Assembly: GCF_020171315.1 (NCBI RefSeq)
Contig: NZ_JAIUZP010000006.1
Span: 248,001 to 312,000 of the forward strand
Reading direction: 5' to 3'
Length of the DNA stretch: 64,000 nucleotides
DNA from: Pseudooceanicola nanhaiensis
GTDB taxonomy: Bacteria; Pseudomonadota; Alphaproteobacteria; Rhodobacterales; Rhodobacteraceae
The position numbers and the translations under genes are program-made. Shown here in pieces: positions 1 to 9,153 of this stretch. Within the stretch, counting starts at the first letter, position 1. The number at the start of each line of letters is the position of its first letter. A model generated the notes under the pieces. That model did no database searches. It was not told the origin of the DNA and saw only the letters and a list, made by a program, of their open reading frames with translations.

Positions 1-863
1 TGCGCATCGACCAGGATGACCGGATCGCCCTTCTGGGCCGCAACGGCGAGGGCAAGTCGACGCTCTCCAAGATGCTGTCCGACCGGCTGGCGATGATGGA
101 GGGCAAGATGACGCGCTCCTCCAAGCTGCGCATCGGCTTCTTCGCGCAGCACCAGGTGGACGAACTGCACATCGACGAGACCCCGCTGCAGCACATCCAG
201 CGCGAGCGGCCCGGCGAACAGCAGGCCAAGCTGCGGGCGCGGCTCGCGGGCTTCGGCCTCGGCGCGGATCAGGCAGAGACCGAGGTGGGCCGTCTCTCGG
301 GCGGTCAGAAGGCGCGGCTTTCGCTGCTGCTGGCGACGCTGGATGCGCCGCATATGCTGATCCTCGACGAACCGACGAACCACCTCGACATCGAGAGCCG
401 CGAGGCCCTTGTCGAGGCGCTGACGGCCTATACCGGCGCGGTCATTCTGGTGAGCCACGACATGCACCTGCTCTCGTTGGTGGCCGATCGACTGTGGCTG
501 GTGAAGGACGGGCAGGTCACGCCCTACGAGGATGACCTCGAAGCCTACCGCCGGATGCTGCTGACCCCGGACAAGCCCGCGAAACCCGCCAAGGAAGAGG
601 CGCCCAAGCCGAAGCGCCCGTCGCGCGATCAGGTGCTGGCGATGAAGGCCGAGGTCCGCAAGGGCGAGGAACGCGTCAACAAGCTGAACGAGATGCGCGA
701 CAAGCTGGCCAAGAAACTGGCCGATCCCGCGCTCTACGAGAGCGAGAAGGTCGGCGAACTGGAAGTCTGGAACAAGAAATACGCCGAGGTGATGGACGCG
801 CTGGAGCGGGCCGAGAGCCTCTGGATGAGCGCGCTAGAGAAACTGGAAGCGGCGGAGGCCTGA
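1..863 (+). CDS. ABC-F family ATP-binding protein, C-terminal part (5'-truncated by the window)
   Basis: The reading frame is open from the first bases, so the gene starts before the window. The visible part opens with a Walker A motif (GRNGEGKST), then the ABC signature LSGGQKARLS, Walker B LILDEPTNHLD and the H-loop VSHD. This is one complete second nucleotide-binding domain. It ends in a charged, Lys/Glu-rich segment (about the last 100 residues) likely to form the coiled-coil extension of Uup/YheS-like proteins. There are no membrane segments, as expected for ABC-F proteins, which are soluble and act on ribosomes rather than in transport. Which ABC-F subgroup it belongs to cannot be settled without the N-terminal half and linker. 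Confidence 0.93.
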   Translation, partial: RIDQDDRIALLGRNGEGKSTLSKMLSDRLAMMEGKMTRSSKLRIGFFAQHQVDELHIDETPLQHIQRERPGEQQAKLRARLAGFGLGADQAETEVGRLSGGQKARLSLLLATLDAPHMLILDEPTNHLDIESREALVEALTAYTGAVILVSHDMHLLSLVADRLWLVKDGQVTPYEDDLEAYRRMLLTPDKPAKPAKEEAPKPKRPSRDQVLAMKAEVRKGEERVNKLNEMRDKLAKKLADPALYESEKVGELEVWNKKYAEVMDALERAESLWMSALEKLEAAEA

Positions 864-980
864 GGCCCCCGCGTATCAGCCCGCCCGGGGGCGGGTCATG
901 TCAGCCGCCGCGGGGCGGCCCGGCTTGCGGCTCCCTTCCGGCGCCCGGGAAGGGCGCGGCGGCGCCGCACCCTTCCCGCC

Positions 981-1442
981 TCAATCGTCGTACTTGAATT
1001 CCGACAGCCGGCCACCGCGGCCGTAGTCTGCCTCGAACCGGCGGGATTTGCCGTCGATGCCCTCGATCTCGATCTCGCCGTCCTCGTCGAACTCGACCTT
1101 GTAGAACCGCGCATCGGGCCCCCAGGGCGCGCCGGTCAGCATGTCGGGATGCAGCAGAACCGCGATGCTGTCGGGGGAAAACCCGCCGCGGCTTTCCGTC
1201 TCGATCTCCTCGATGGAGCCATCGCGGCGCACGTCGACCTCCACCTCGCTGCCATCGGGCAGGCGCCCGTGCAGGTCGGGCATGTGAGAGCCCTTCTCGA
1301 AGATGCGCACCTCGGTCAGCTTCAGCTTGGCCGCCGCGGCTTCCAGCAACGGTTCGTGGCCAGAGGCCAGGACCGGCGTGGCCGCCAGCCCGAGGCCAAG
1401 ACAGAGGAGCATCCGGGGACGGACGGGGAGAGAATGGCGCAT
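981..1442 (-). CDS. Small secreted PepSY-like domain protein
   Basis: 153 residues. The start was chosen at the ATG preceded by AAGGAAG, which opens directly into a signal peptide (Arg-rich start, LLCLGLGLAATPVLA, cleavage near ASG). The mature part is acidic, with two similar beta-hairpin stretches (SEVEVDVRRDGSIEEIE and KVEFDEDGEIEIEGIDG), the pattern of PepSY/DUF2874-type domains. Such domains are found in periplasmic proteins and often modulate proteases or bind ligands. It is monocistronic and convergent with the ABC-F gene. The longer upstream frame lacks a ribosome site and is not used. The family call is by pattern only; a specific role cannot be given. Confidence 0.8.
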   Translation of the reverse strand: MRHSLPVRPRMLLCLGLGLAATPVLASGHEPLLEAAAAKLKLTEVRIFEKGSHMPDLHGRLPDGSEVEVDVRRDGSIEEIETESRGGFSPDSIAVLLHPDMLTGAPWGPDARFYKVEFDEDGEIEIEGIDGKSRRFEADYGRGGRLSEFKYDD

Positions 1443-1766
1443 GTCAGCTTCCTTGAGCGAAACGGGGGAACAGCTGCATCTGGCGAAGGCTTGAACAGCA
1501 GGCGGACCCGGGAGAAGGCCCGTGAATTGGCGATGCACCGGCCGGGGCCGGGCGGCGCCACTGTCCCGCCGCAGTGCCGCAAGGACAAGATACCGGGCGA
1601 TCACGACTTCGCGCGTGACGCGCCCCGCCGGACAGCCCGCATGCCCCTGCGCGCCATGCCCAGACAGCCCCGCAGGGTGCGCCCCCGGTCCCCCCGGGCC
1701 CGGCGCCCGCGTCAATATGCCCCCGTGCGCCCAAGCAACAGCCGCGCGCCCTCTCCGGCCACCGTC

Positions 1767-1794
1767 TTGACAGCTTGTCCTCACTTGGTAATTC
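1767..1794 (+). promoter_or_regulatory. Sigma-70-type promoter for the Hint-domain gene
   Basis: TTGACA at 1767-1772 and TAATTC at 1789-1794 are separated by 16 bases, about 100 bases before the Hint gene start at 1896. This is the only strong promoter-like pair seen in the 1443-1895 gap. The rest of that gap is GC-rich and shows no other recognisable feature. Confidence 0.5.
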
Positions 1795-1895
1795 TTCATT
1801 CACGATAAGCGGTTAGTCCTGCCAGCAACCGCATCGACATAAGCTGGAGAACCGGCATGGGCAGATACGGGTAGAGCAACAGGCAGCGCAGACAG

Positions 1896-2879
1896 ATGCC
1901 AGTCTTCAATCTTGCGTTCTTCGACATCGGTTGGATCTCCACCGATGATCCGGACGGCTTCAACGACAACGGCGGCTACCAGTTCGACTGGGGCACCAGC
2001 ACGGTGACGATTACGCCGGGCGCCGAAAGCAAGTTGTTGCAGGTCGAAGACACCGACGCCTCCTTCGATGACGATCAGGTCAGCAACCAGAAGCTCTTTG
2101 GCGATCAGCTGATCAACGGGCAGGTCTGGCCCGATGACACGGTCATCGAGGCGGAATACGAGATCATCGTTCAGGACAGCGAGGGCAACCAGTACACGCT
2201 GCAGTTCGTCTCGCTGAACGAAGATGCGTTCACGGCCCACGGGTTCGTCATCCAGGGCGAGGCCCCGCCCTTCGGCGAGCCGCTGACCGTCGTCAGCAAC
2301 CTCGATGGCTCGACGGGCAAGTATTACTACGCGGATTCCACCAGCCCCGCCTGTTTCGCCGCCGGCACCCGGATCGCCACGACCCGCGGCCCGATCCCGG
2401 CAGAGGCCCTGCGCCCGGGCATGGTGCTGGAACTGGCCGACGGCGGCGAAGTGCGGGTCGAGATGATCCTGACCTCGCGCACCGCGCTCAGCGGGCGGAA
2501 CGAGGATGCGCCGATCCGCATTCACGCCGGCGCCATGGGCCCGGACCTGCCGATCCGCGACCTCGTCCTCTCGCCCCAGCACCGCGTCCGCCTGCCCGGC
2601 GGTGGTGCGCTTGCCCCCGCGCGCGCCCTGACCGTACTGCCCCGCGTCGGCCCGATGCGGGGCTGGCTGTCGGTCACCTACGTGCACATCATCACCCGCA
2701 CCCATGCCGTGATCCTCGCAGAGGGCCTCCCCTGCGAGACGTTCTGGCCCGGCGACACGGTGATGGCACAGCTCCCGCACAGCGCCGCACAGCGCATCCT
2801 GCGGATCATGGGGCCCTTCCCCGATCCGGCAGAGCCGTTGATCCCCACCGCGCAGGCGCGGCGCCGCCTGATCGGCTGA
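1896..2879 (+). CDS. Hint-domain (Hedgehog/intein, Hint_2 type) protein
   Basis: 327 residues. The N-terminal ~150 residues are acidic and Asp/Gly/Asn-rich with no family I recognise (FNLAFFDIGWI, DPDGFNDNGG). At Cys153 a Hint domain begins (ACFAAGTRIATTRGPIPAEAL), continuing to about residue 290 with LSPQHRVRL, the typical internal His motif. Cys153 is the expected nucleophile for the N-to-S acyl shift. Hint_2 proteins are abundant in Rhodobacteraceae, and many are thought to be secreted by calcium-binding RTX-like routes. No signal peptide or transporter gene is visible here. A short tail after the Hint module suggests cleavage or self-modification rather than classical splicing; that is inference. 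Confidence 0.88.
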   Translation: MPVFNLAFFDIGWISTDDPDGFNDNGGYQFDWGTSTVTITPGAESKLLQVEDTDASFDDDQVSNQKLFGDQLINGQVWPDDTVIEAEYEIIVQDSEGNQYTLQFVSLNEDAFTAHGFVIQGEAPPFGEPLTVVSNLDGSTGKYYYADSTSPACFAAGTRIATTRGPIPAEALRPGMVLELADGGEVRVEMILTSRTALSGRNEDAPIRIHAGAMGPDLPIRDLVLSPQHRVRLPGGGALAPARALTVLPRVGPMRGWLSVTYVHIITRTHAVILAEGLPCETFWPGDTVMAQLPHSAAQRILRIMGPFPDPAEPLIPTAQARRRLIG

Positions 2880-3029
2880 CGCGGCGCAACGCTTCACGAA
2901 TCCGTCATTGCGTGATCCTATGACCGGGGCGTCCGACAGGCCCCCGCGTGATGGCGCGGGTGCCCCTCGACCGCCCAATCCGGTGCCCCTTCCGGCGCCC
3001 ATCCCGGACGCGACACCCGCAGGAGCCCC

Positions 3030-3641
3030 ATGGACAGCGCCTTTCTGATCACCGCCTTCGTGACGCTCTTCGTGATCATCGACCCGATCGGGCTGACGCC
3101 GCTCTTTGCCGCGCTGACGCAAGGCCAGCACCCGCACGAACGCCGCGCCATCGCCCTGCGCGCCTGCGGGATAGCCCTGCTGGTGCTCGTGATCTTTGCC
3201 TTCCTCGGCGAACAGGTTCTGGGCTTCGTCGGCATCTCGATGCCGGCCTTCCGCATCTCGGGCGGGCTTCTGCTTTTCCTCACCGCCTTCGACATGCTCT
3301 TCGAGCGCCGGACCAAGCGGCGCGAGGATCAGGCAGACGAACGCCCCGACCCGTCGGTCTTTCCCCTCGCCACGCCGCTGATCGCGGGGCCCGGCGCGAT
3401 TGCCACGGTGATCCTGCTGGCCGGGCAGAAGCCCGGTGCGCTCGGCATGGCGATGGTTCTGGGCGTCACGCTGGCGGTGCTGCTGGTGGTCTTTGCCCTC
3501 TTCATGACGACCGGGCTGCTGGAGCGTGTCCTCGGCCGCACCGGCATCAACGTGGTGACGCGCCTTCTGGGGATGCTGCTGGCCGCGCTCTCGGTGCAAT
3601 TCGTCCTCGACGGGTTGCGCGCCTACGGGCTGTCGCTCTGA
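3030..3641 (+). CDS. MarC family integral membrane protein
   Basis: 203 residues, the usual MarC length, with about six hydrophobic helices. Family features include the N-terminal helix ending FVIIDPIGLTPLFAAL (the conserved DPxGxxP motif) and the second-half motif PLATPLIAGPGAIATVI. MarC proteins are inner-membrane proteins of unsettled function; the old link to multiple antibiotic resistance was withdrawn. The gene follows the Hint gene by 150 bases and probably has its own transcript. The start is the ATG at 3030 after CAGGAGCCCC. Confidence 0.92.
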   Translation: MDSAFLITAFVTLFVIIDPIGLTPLFAALTQGQHPHERRAIALRACGIALLVLVIFAFLGEQVLGFVGISMPAFRISGGLLLFLTAFDMLFERRTKRREDQADERPDPSVFPLATPLIAGPGAIATVILLAGQKPGALGMAMVLGVTLAVLLVVFALFMTTGLLERVLGRTGINVVTRLLGMLLAALSVQFVLDGLRAYGLSL

Positions 3642-3714
3642 TCCCCTGCGGCGCGGGTGACTGGCGCCACGGCCCCACAGCGCCTATATTCCGGGAACCC
3701 CGCCGGAGACCCCC

Positions 3715-4299
3715 ATGCCCCAGACGCTCGAGCCGCGCTTCTACTACCTTGTCGTCCTGCTGATCGCCCTGTTGGGCTGGATGCTGCTGCACCGCAGGGG
3801 CCAGTTCCGCGCGATGATGAAGCAGATGGCGGCCTGGGTGCTGATCTTCGTGGCCGTGGTGGCGGGCATCGGGCTCTGGCAGGACATCCAGTCGAGCTGG
3901 ACCCCGCAGCAATCCGTGCTGCAGCGCGGGGCCGTGATCCAGGTGCCACGCTCGCGCGACGGGCATTACTACATGACCCTTTCGATCAACGATACGCCGG
4001 TGAATTTCCTCGTGGATACAGGCGCTTCCGAGATGGTCCTCACCCAGAAGGACGCGACCCGGATCGGCATCAGACCCTCGGACCTGATCTATTCCTCCAC
4101 CGCCGTCACCGCCAACGGGCAGATCCGGATCGCGCCCGTGCGGCTCGACGAAGTGGCGCTTGGCCCCAGCATCGTGGACCGCGGCTTCGAGGCCTGGGTG
4201 AATGACTCCGAGACCCGGCATTCGCTGCTCGGCATGTCCTACCTGCAGCGCTTTTCGACGATCGAGATCCGCGACGGCGCCCTGACCCTGACCCGCTGA
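3715..4299 (+). CDS. Membrane-anchored retropepsin-like aspartic protease (TIGR02281 type)
   Basis: 194 residues. Two N-terminal hydrophobic helices (about residues 10-25 and 40-55) precede a periplasmic retropepsin-like domain with the catalytic motif FLVDTGASEMVLT (Asp101). The later HSLLGMSYLQRF segment is the conserved second half of this clan AA family. One Asp per chain means it should act as a homodimer. Members are widespread in alphaproteobacteria, and substrates are mostly unknown. The neighbours (MarC upstream, Nudix downstream) do not suggest a substrate. The start ATG has GGAGACCCCC in front. Confidence 0.9.
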   Translation: MPQTLEPRFYYLVVLLIALLGWMLLHRRGQFRAMMKQMAAWVLIFVAVVAGIGLWQDIQSSWTPQQSVLQRGAVIQVPRSRDGHYYMTLSINDTPVNFLVDTGASEMVLTQKDATRIGIRPSDLIYSSTAVTANGQIRIAPVRLDEVALGPSIVDRGFEAWVNDSETRHSLLGMSYLQRFSTIEIRDGALTLTR

Positions 4300-4358
4300 G
4301 GCCCCCGGTCAAAGCAGTCCAGACGCCCCCGTATCCTCCCGCACCCGAAGGACCCGCC

Positions 4359-4796
4359 ATGCATGAGTATCCCCGTCTCGCCGCGCTCGCCGTCGTGATC
4401 CGGGGGGACGAGGTGCTGCTGGTCCGCCGCCGCAACCCGCCCGATGCGGGGCTCTGGGGCTATCCCGGCGGCCACGTGGACCTTGGCGAGACCGTGCAGG
4501 CCGCCGCCGCGCGGGAGCTGCTGGAGGAGACCGGAGTGACAGCCACGCCACGGCAGATGATCGACGCGCTCGACATCATCGAGCGGGACGAGAGCGGCGC
4601 GGTGCGGTTTCATTTCCTGCTGGTGGCGGTGCTCTGCGATTGGGTTGCGGGGGTTCCGCAGGCGGCCGATGATGTGCATGACGCGGCATGGGTGCCGCTG
4701 TCAGAGGTCGTCGCGGGCCTGCGCCCCAGCAGCAAGGATGTGGATCGGATCGCCCTCGTCGCACGTTGCATTATCGAAAATAAGTCAACAGGTTAG
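4359..4796 (+). CDS. Nudix hydrolase
   Basis: 145 residues. A complete Nudix box is present: GGHVDLGETVQAAAARELLEETGV gives the G-x5-E-x7-REL-x-EE-x-G pattern (Mg-binding Glu residues in REL-EETG). The fold starts with RLAALAVVIRGDEVLLVRRR, typical of the MutT-like/ADP-ribose-type group. It hydrolyses a nucleoside diphosphate linked to another moiety; the substrate cannot be told from the sequence. It lies 59 bases after the protease gene on the same strand and converges with holC. Confidence 0.93.
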   Translation: MHEYPRLAALAVVIRGDEVLLVRRRNPPDAGLWGYPGGHVDLGETVQAAAARELLEETGVTATPRQMIDALDIIERDESGAVRFHFLLVAVLCDWVAGVPQAADDVHDAAWVPLSEVVAGLRPSSKDVDRIALVARCIIENKSTG

Positions 4797-4832
4797 ACCG
4801 CGAGGCGAAGGCAACGCCTGAGCCGCGAAAGA

Positions 4833-5300
4833 TCAGACCGCAGCCTCTTTCCGTGCCTTCTGCTCCCACTTGCCGCTCTCTTCCGACCAGTATTGCGCCC
4901 CGCAGCCCGCCCCGGTCAGCGCCTTCCACTGGCCGCGCGCCTGGTCCACGGCCATCTCGTCCATGCCATCGAAGAGGATGCAGACCCGCTCCATCGCGCG
5001 CACCTCCTCGGGGGCGACCTCGGCGCCGTCCACGGCCATCAGGCAGGCGGGATCATTGGCAGGCGCGCCGGTGGTCAGCAGCACCGGTTGCAGCGCATCA
5101 TGGGGCCCGCCTGCGATGCCGTGCGGCAGGAAGTCCTCGTCCCGCCCCATCCAGAGCCGCTGATCCAGCCAGTCGAGCCGCCGCCCGTCCTGCGCGCGCA
5201 CGGCGATCCGCCACTCGCGCGACAAAGCCATGGTCAGCAGGCGCGGCAGGGCCTCTTCCAGTGGCTGCCGCGTCAGGTGGTAGAAATAGGCCTCACCCAT
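4833..5300 (-). CDS. holC: DNA polymerase III chi subunit
   Basis: 155 residues. MGEAYFYHLTRQPLEEALPRLL opens the typical chi fold and KALTGAGCGAQYWSEESGKWE closes it. Chi is a clamp-loader accessory that links the replisome to SSB. The start codon lies inside the end of pepA: the ATGGGTGAG of holC overlaps the GGGTGA end of pepA by 8 bases, so the two are translationally coupled. The pepA-holC order is common in proteobacteria. A longer upstream reading frame overlaps pepA deeply and is not real. Confidence 0.93.
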   Translation of the reverse strand: MGEAYFYHLTRQPLEEALPRLLTMALSREWRIAVRAQDGRRLDWLDQRLWMGRDEDFLPHGIAGGPHDALQPVLLTTGAPANDPACLMAVDGAEVAPEEVRAMERVCILFDGMDEMAVDQARGQWKALTGAGCGAQYWSEESGKWEQKARKEAAV

Positions 5301-6762
5301 CTTTGGTTTCGAACCCGTCCGCCACCAGCCGGTCGAGCGCCAGAACGCCCCAGCCGGTCGCGCCCTTGGGCGCCAGCGTCGAGGGCGTCTTGAGCGAGGC
5401 AACCCCGGCGATGTCGAGGTGAATCCACGGCGTCTCGTCCTTGACGAAGCGCTTGAGGTACTGCGCCGCGGTGATCGAGCCCGCGGGCCGGCCGCCGACG
5501 TTCTTCATGTCTGCCACGCGGCTTTTAAGCTGGTCGTCATAGGCCTGTCCCAAAGGCATCCGCCATGCGCCCTCGCCCTCAGCCTTGGCGGCAGAGAGGA
5601 ACTGGCCACAGAAGCCATCGTCGTTGGAGAAGACGCCCGCGTTCTCATGCCCCAGCCCGATGATGATCGCGCCGGTGAGCGTGGCAAGGTCGACCATGCC
5701 GACCGGCTTGAAGCGCTCCTGCGCGTACCACATGACATCGCAGAGCACGAGGCGCCCCTCGGCGTCGGTGTTGATCACCTCAACCGTGTCGCCCTTCATG
5801 CTGGTGATCACGTCGCCCGGACGGGTAGCATTGCCCGAGGGCATGTTCTCGACCAGCCCGACGAGACCCACGACATTGGCCTTGGCCTTGCGCAGGGCCA
5901 GCGTCTTCATGACGCCCGCCACGGTGCCCGCACCGCCCATGTCCATCGTCATGTCTTCCATGCCGCCCGCGGGCTTGAGCGAGATGCCCCCGGTGTCGAA
6001 GACCACGCCCTTGCCGATCAGCGCCAGCGGCGCGGCGTCGCCCGCGCCCTTCCACTGCATGACGACGACCTTGGATGGGCTGTCGGAGCCCTGCCCGACC
6101 GCCAGCAGCGCGCCCATGCCAAGCTCGGCCAGCTGGTCCTCCTCCAGCACCTCGACCTCCAGCCCGGTGGCGCGCAGCGCCTCCAGTCGGGCGGCGAATT
6201 CGGTGGTGGTCAGGACGTTGGCCGGTTCGTTGACGAGATCGCGGGTGAAGAAGATGCCCGCGGCCCGTGCCGTCAGCGCGGCGGTGTCGACCTCCTCCGG
6301 CGTCTTGCACATGATGCGCACGGGGCCGAGGGGATCGCACTTCTTGGTCTTCTGCGCGTCGTAGCCATAGGCCTTCAGCAGCACGCCGAGCGCCACGTCG
6401 GACACCCGCCGCGTGGCGCCCGCCAGCACCAGCAGGCCGTCCTCGCCCAGCTTGGCGCCGAGGGCGGCACCGGCCTTGCGGGCGGCCTCCTGCGGGGCGG
6501 TCTTGGGCAGGAACACCACGTCGAGCGCCTCTGCCTCCAGCCCGGCAGGCCAGGCCAGCGTGGTCACGTCGCCGGGCCGGGCGGCGGCGAAGCCATCGCT
6601 TTCCAGCAGGCGGGCCACGGCGCCCTTGGTCATGCGGTTCAGGCGACGGGCCGAGGCGTCCATCTTGCCCGCTTCATGGACCATGAGCGCGATCCGGCCC
6701 TTCGCCGTGGCGAGGCTGTCGAGATCGGTGGCGAGGAAACTCATGTCTGCGGGGGTGGTCAC
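5293..6762 (-). CDS. pepA: Leucyl aminopeptidase (M17)
   Basis: 489 residues, normal for the family. The C-terminal catalytic domain carries NTDAEGRLVL, the M17 signature, plus LIGKGVVFDTGGISLKP and MDMGGAGTVAG with the two-metal ligands. It removes N-terminal residues such as Leu from cytosolic peptides; some homologues also bind DNA. I chose the GTG at 6762 as start because GGAG sits 8 bases before it. The ATG at 6777 has no ribosome site and the ATG at 6744 would lack one. It is divergent from lptF, as in many alphaproteobacteria. Confidence 0.95.
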   Translation of the reverse strand: MTTPADMSFLATDLDSLATAKGRIALMVHEAGKMDASARRLNRMTKGAVARLLESDGFAAARPGDVTTLAWPAGLEAEALDVVFLPKTAPQEAARKAGAALGAKLGEDGLLVLAGATRRVSDVALGVLLKAYGYDAQKTKKCDPLGPVRIMCKTPEEVDTAALTARAAGIFFTRDLVNEPANVLTTTEFAARLEALRATGLEVEVLEEDQLAELGMGALLAVGQGSDSPSKVVVMQWKGAGDAAPLALIGKGVVFDTGGISLKPAGGMEDMTMDMGGAGTVAGVMKTLALRKAKANVVGLVGLVENMPSGNATRPGDVITSMKGDTVEVINTDAEGRLVLCDVMWYAQERFKPVGMVDLATLTGAIIIGLGHENAGVFSNDDGFCGQFLSAAKAEGEGAWRMPLGQAYDDQLKSRVADMKNVGGRPAGSITAAQYLKRFVKDETPWIHLDIAGVASLKTPSTLAPKGATGWGVLALDRLVADGFETKDG

Positions 6763-6907
6763 GTCGCATTCTCCCATGTCCGGACTGTCGCAGGGCAAGC
6801 TAGCGCCGCGCCGCCGGTTTGGCCAGTTACCAGTTTCCCCTGCCCGGCAGATCCGATAACCTCCCACGGCAAGGCGCAAAAGGCGTGAAGACCCGGGGGT
6901 ACGGAAC

Positions 6908-8053
6908 TTGGCTCGATTCGACAGATACATGCTGTCGCAACTGCTCGTCCTCTTCGGCTTTTTCGCGCTCATCCTGATCTCGATCTACTGGATCAACTCG
7001 GCGGTGCGGCTGTTCGACAGGCTGATCGCGGATGGACAGACGGCGCTTGTGTTCCTCGAGCTTTCGGCCCTGACGCTGCCCAAGGTGGTGATCCGCGTGC
7101 TGCCCTTCGCCAGTTTCGCGGCGGCAATCTATGTCACCAACCGGCTGAGCAACGACAGCGAGCTGGTGGTGGTTCAGGCCACCGGCTATTCGCCCTTCCG
7201 GCTGGCTCGCCCGGTGCTGAGCTTCGGGGTGATCGTCTTCCTGATGGGTTCTGTGCTGACGCAGTTCCTCGTCCCGGTGAGCGAGCGCCAGATGGCCGAG
7301 CGCGAGGACGCGATCGCGCGCAACGTCTCCTCCCAGCTGCTGACCGAGGGGACATTTCTGCATCCCACCGACGGAATCACCTTCTTCATCCGCGAGATCA
7401 GCCCCGACGGCACGCTGCGCGATGTCTTCCTGTCGGACCGGCGCGATCCGGCGGCACCGCAGACCTTCACCGCCGCGCAGGCCTACCTGCTGAACACTGC
7501 GGAAAGCGGAGAGGACCCGCGGCCGCAACTCGTCATGGTGAACGGGCTGAGCCAGATGGTGCAGCAGCCCGGCTCGCGGCTCTTCACCACGCATTTCGCG
7601 GATTTCACCTATGACATCAGCGGCCTGCTGCAGCGGGACGAGAAGGGGCTGACGAACTTCCGCTACATGTCCACGCTGACGATCCTCTCCGATCCGGCAG
7701 AGGCCGCGCGCCTTGCGGGCACCTCGGTCGGGCGCGTGCTGGAAGAGGCCCACGGGCGGTTCTCGGACGCGCTGCTGTGCCTTGCCACGGCGATGATCGG
7801 CTTTGCGGCGATGATGCAGGGCAGCTTCAGCCGGTTCGGCATGTGGCGCCAGATCGGGCTGGCGATGGTGCTGCTGGTAGTGGTCAAGGGGCTGGAGGGC
7901 ATGGTGACCGGCCCGCTGCGCGACAACCCGACGCTCTGGGGGCTGATGTATGTCCCCACGCTGGCCGGGCTGATGATCAGCACGGCGCTGCTGTGGTTCG
8001 CCACCCGCACCCGGCACCCGCGGCGCCGCAGACAGGCGGAGGCAGGCGCATGA
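6908..8053 (+). CDS. lptF: LPS export ABC transporter permease LptF
   Basis: 381 residues, YjgP/YjgQ family: three N-terminal and three C-terminal membrane helices around a periplasmic beta-jellyroll (about residues 125-270). Typical motifs are RFDRYMLSQLL at the start and SNDSELVVVQATGYSPF in the cytoplasmic coupling loop. With LptG and the LptB ATPase (not in this window) it extracts LPS from the inner membrane. The start appears to be TTG at 6908, with GGGGGTACGG upstream; the next ATG at 6929 would cut the conserved N-terminus. It overlaps lptG by 4 bases (ATGA). Confidence 0.95.
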   Translation: MARFDRYMLSQLLVLFGFFALILISIYWINSAVRLFDRLIADGQTALVFLELSALTLPKVVIRVLPFASFAAAIYVTNRLSNDSELVVVQATGYSPFRLARPVLSFGVIVFLMGSVLTQFLVPVSERQMAEREDAIARNVSSQLLTEGTFLHPTDGITFFIREISPDGTLRDVFLSDRRDPAAPQTFTAAQAYLLNTAESGEDPRPQLVMVNGLSQMVQQPGSRLFTTHFADFTYDISGLLQRDEKGLTNFRYMSTLTILSDPAEAARLAGTSVGRVLEEAHGRFSDALLCLATAMIGFAAMMQGSFSRFGMWRQIGLAMVLLVVVKGLEGMVTGPLRDNPTLWGLMYVPTLAGLMISTALLWFATRTRHPRRRRQAEAGA

Positions 8054-9153
8054 CCCTCGACCTCTATTTCGCGCGGCGGTTCCTGCGCTCCGTCCTCGGC
8101 GTGGGCGGGGCCTTCTTCCTGCTGCTGGCGCTGATCGACCTTGTCGAACTGCTGCGCAAGCTGACCGACACCGACACCTCGCTGGCTCAGGTGGCCGGGC
8201 TGATCGTGCTGAATGCGCCCAAGGGGCTGAACCAGATCCTGCCGCTGATCATGATCCTTGCGACGGTCGCGCTCTTCATCGGCATGGCGCGGTCGTCGGA
8301 GCTGGTGGTGGCGCGGGCCGCGGGCCGCTCGGCGCTGCGCAGCCTGATGCCCACGATGGTGGTGGCCGCGCTGATCGGCGTGCTGGCGACGGTGCTGCTG
8401 AACCCGATCGTGGCCGCGACCTCGAAACGCTACAACACGCTCTACGAATATTACCGCACCGGCTCGGTCGAGAGTTTCTCCTTCTCCTCCGAGGGGCTGT
8501 GGCTGCGCCAGAGCGGCCATGGGGAGGAGGGCCAGACCGTGATCCGCGCCGCCCGCGCCAATCCGGAAGGCACCCAGCTTTACGATGTGACCATGCTGAC
8601 CTACGCGCCCGGCGCCGGGCCCGTGCGCCGGATCGAAGCCGACACGGCCGAACTGGGCAACGGGGGCTGGCTGCTGCGCGGGGCCAAGATCTGGCCGCTG
8701 GAAGGCGTGGTGAACCCCGAGGCCAACGCCGAGGTGCTGCCGCAGGTGCAGATCGCCTCGACCCTGACCGAGGATTCCATCCGCGACAGCTTTGCACAGC
8801 CCGACGTGATCTCGGTCTGGGAACTGCCCGCCTATATCCGCGACCTCGAGGCGGCGGGCTTCTCGGGCCGGCGGCACGAAGTCTGGCTGCAGCGCGAACT
8901 GGCCCGGCCGCTCTTCCTCGTGGCGGTCGTGCTGGCCTCTGCCGCCTTCACCATGCGCCACGCGCGCAGCGGCCGGACCGGCATCTCGGTGCTTTCGGCG
9001 GTGATGCTGGGCTTTGCGCTCTACTACATCCGGAACTTCGCGCAGATCCTCGGGGAAAGCGGACAGATCCCCGTCATGCTCGCCGCATGGGCCCCGCCGG
9101 TGGCCTCATTCCTGCTGGCACTCGGTCTGCTGCTGTATAAAGAGGACGGGTGA
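8050..9153 (+). CDS. lptG: LPS export ABC transporter permease LptG
   Basis: 367 residues. It has the same fold as LptF: TLDLYFARRFLRSVLGV at the start, ARSSELVVARAAGRSALRSL in the coupling loop, a jellyroll domain, and three C-terminal helices. It forms the heterodimer with LptF that passes LPS to the periplasmic bridge. The start ATG overlaps the lptF stop (ATGA), and its own stop overlaps the lptD start (TGATG), so lptF-lptG-lptD are translationally coupled. Upstream in-frame extension into lptF is not used. Confidence 0.96.
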   Translation: MTLDLYFARRFLRSVLGVGGAFFLLLALIDLVELLRKLTDTDTSLAQVAGLIVLNAPKGLNQILPLIMILATVALFIGMARSSELVVARAAGRSALRSLMPTMVVAALIGVLATVLLNPIVAATSKRYNTLYEYYRTGSVESFSFSSEGLWLRQSGHGEEGQTVIRAARANPEGTQLYDVTMLTYAPGAGPVRRIEADTAELGNGGWLLRGAKIWPLEGVVNPEANAEVLPQVQIASTLTEDSIRDSFAQPDVISVWELPAYIRDLEAAGFSGRRHEVWLQRELARPLFLVAVVLASAAFTMRHARSGRTGISVLSAVMLGFALYYIRNFAQILGESGQIPVMLAAWAPPVASFLLALGLLLYKEDG

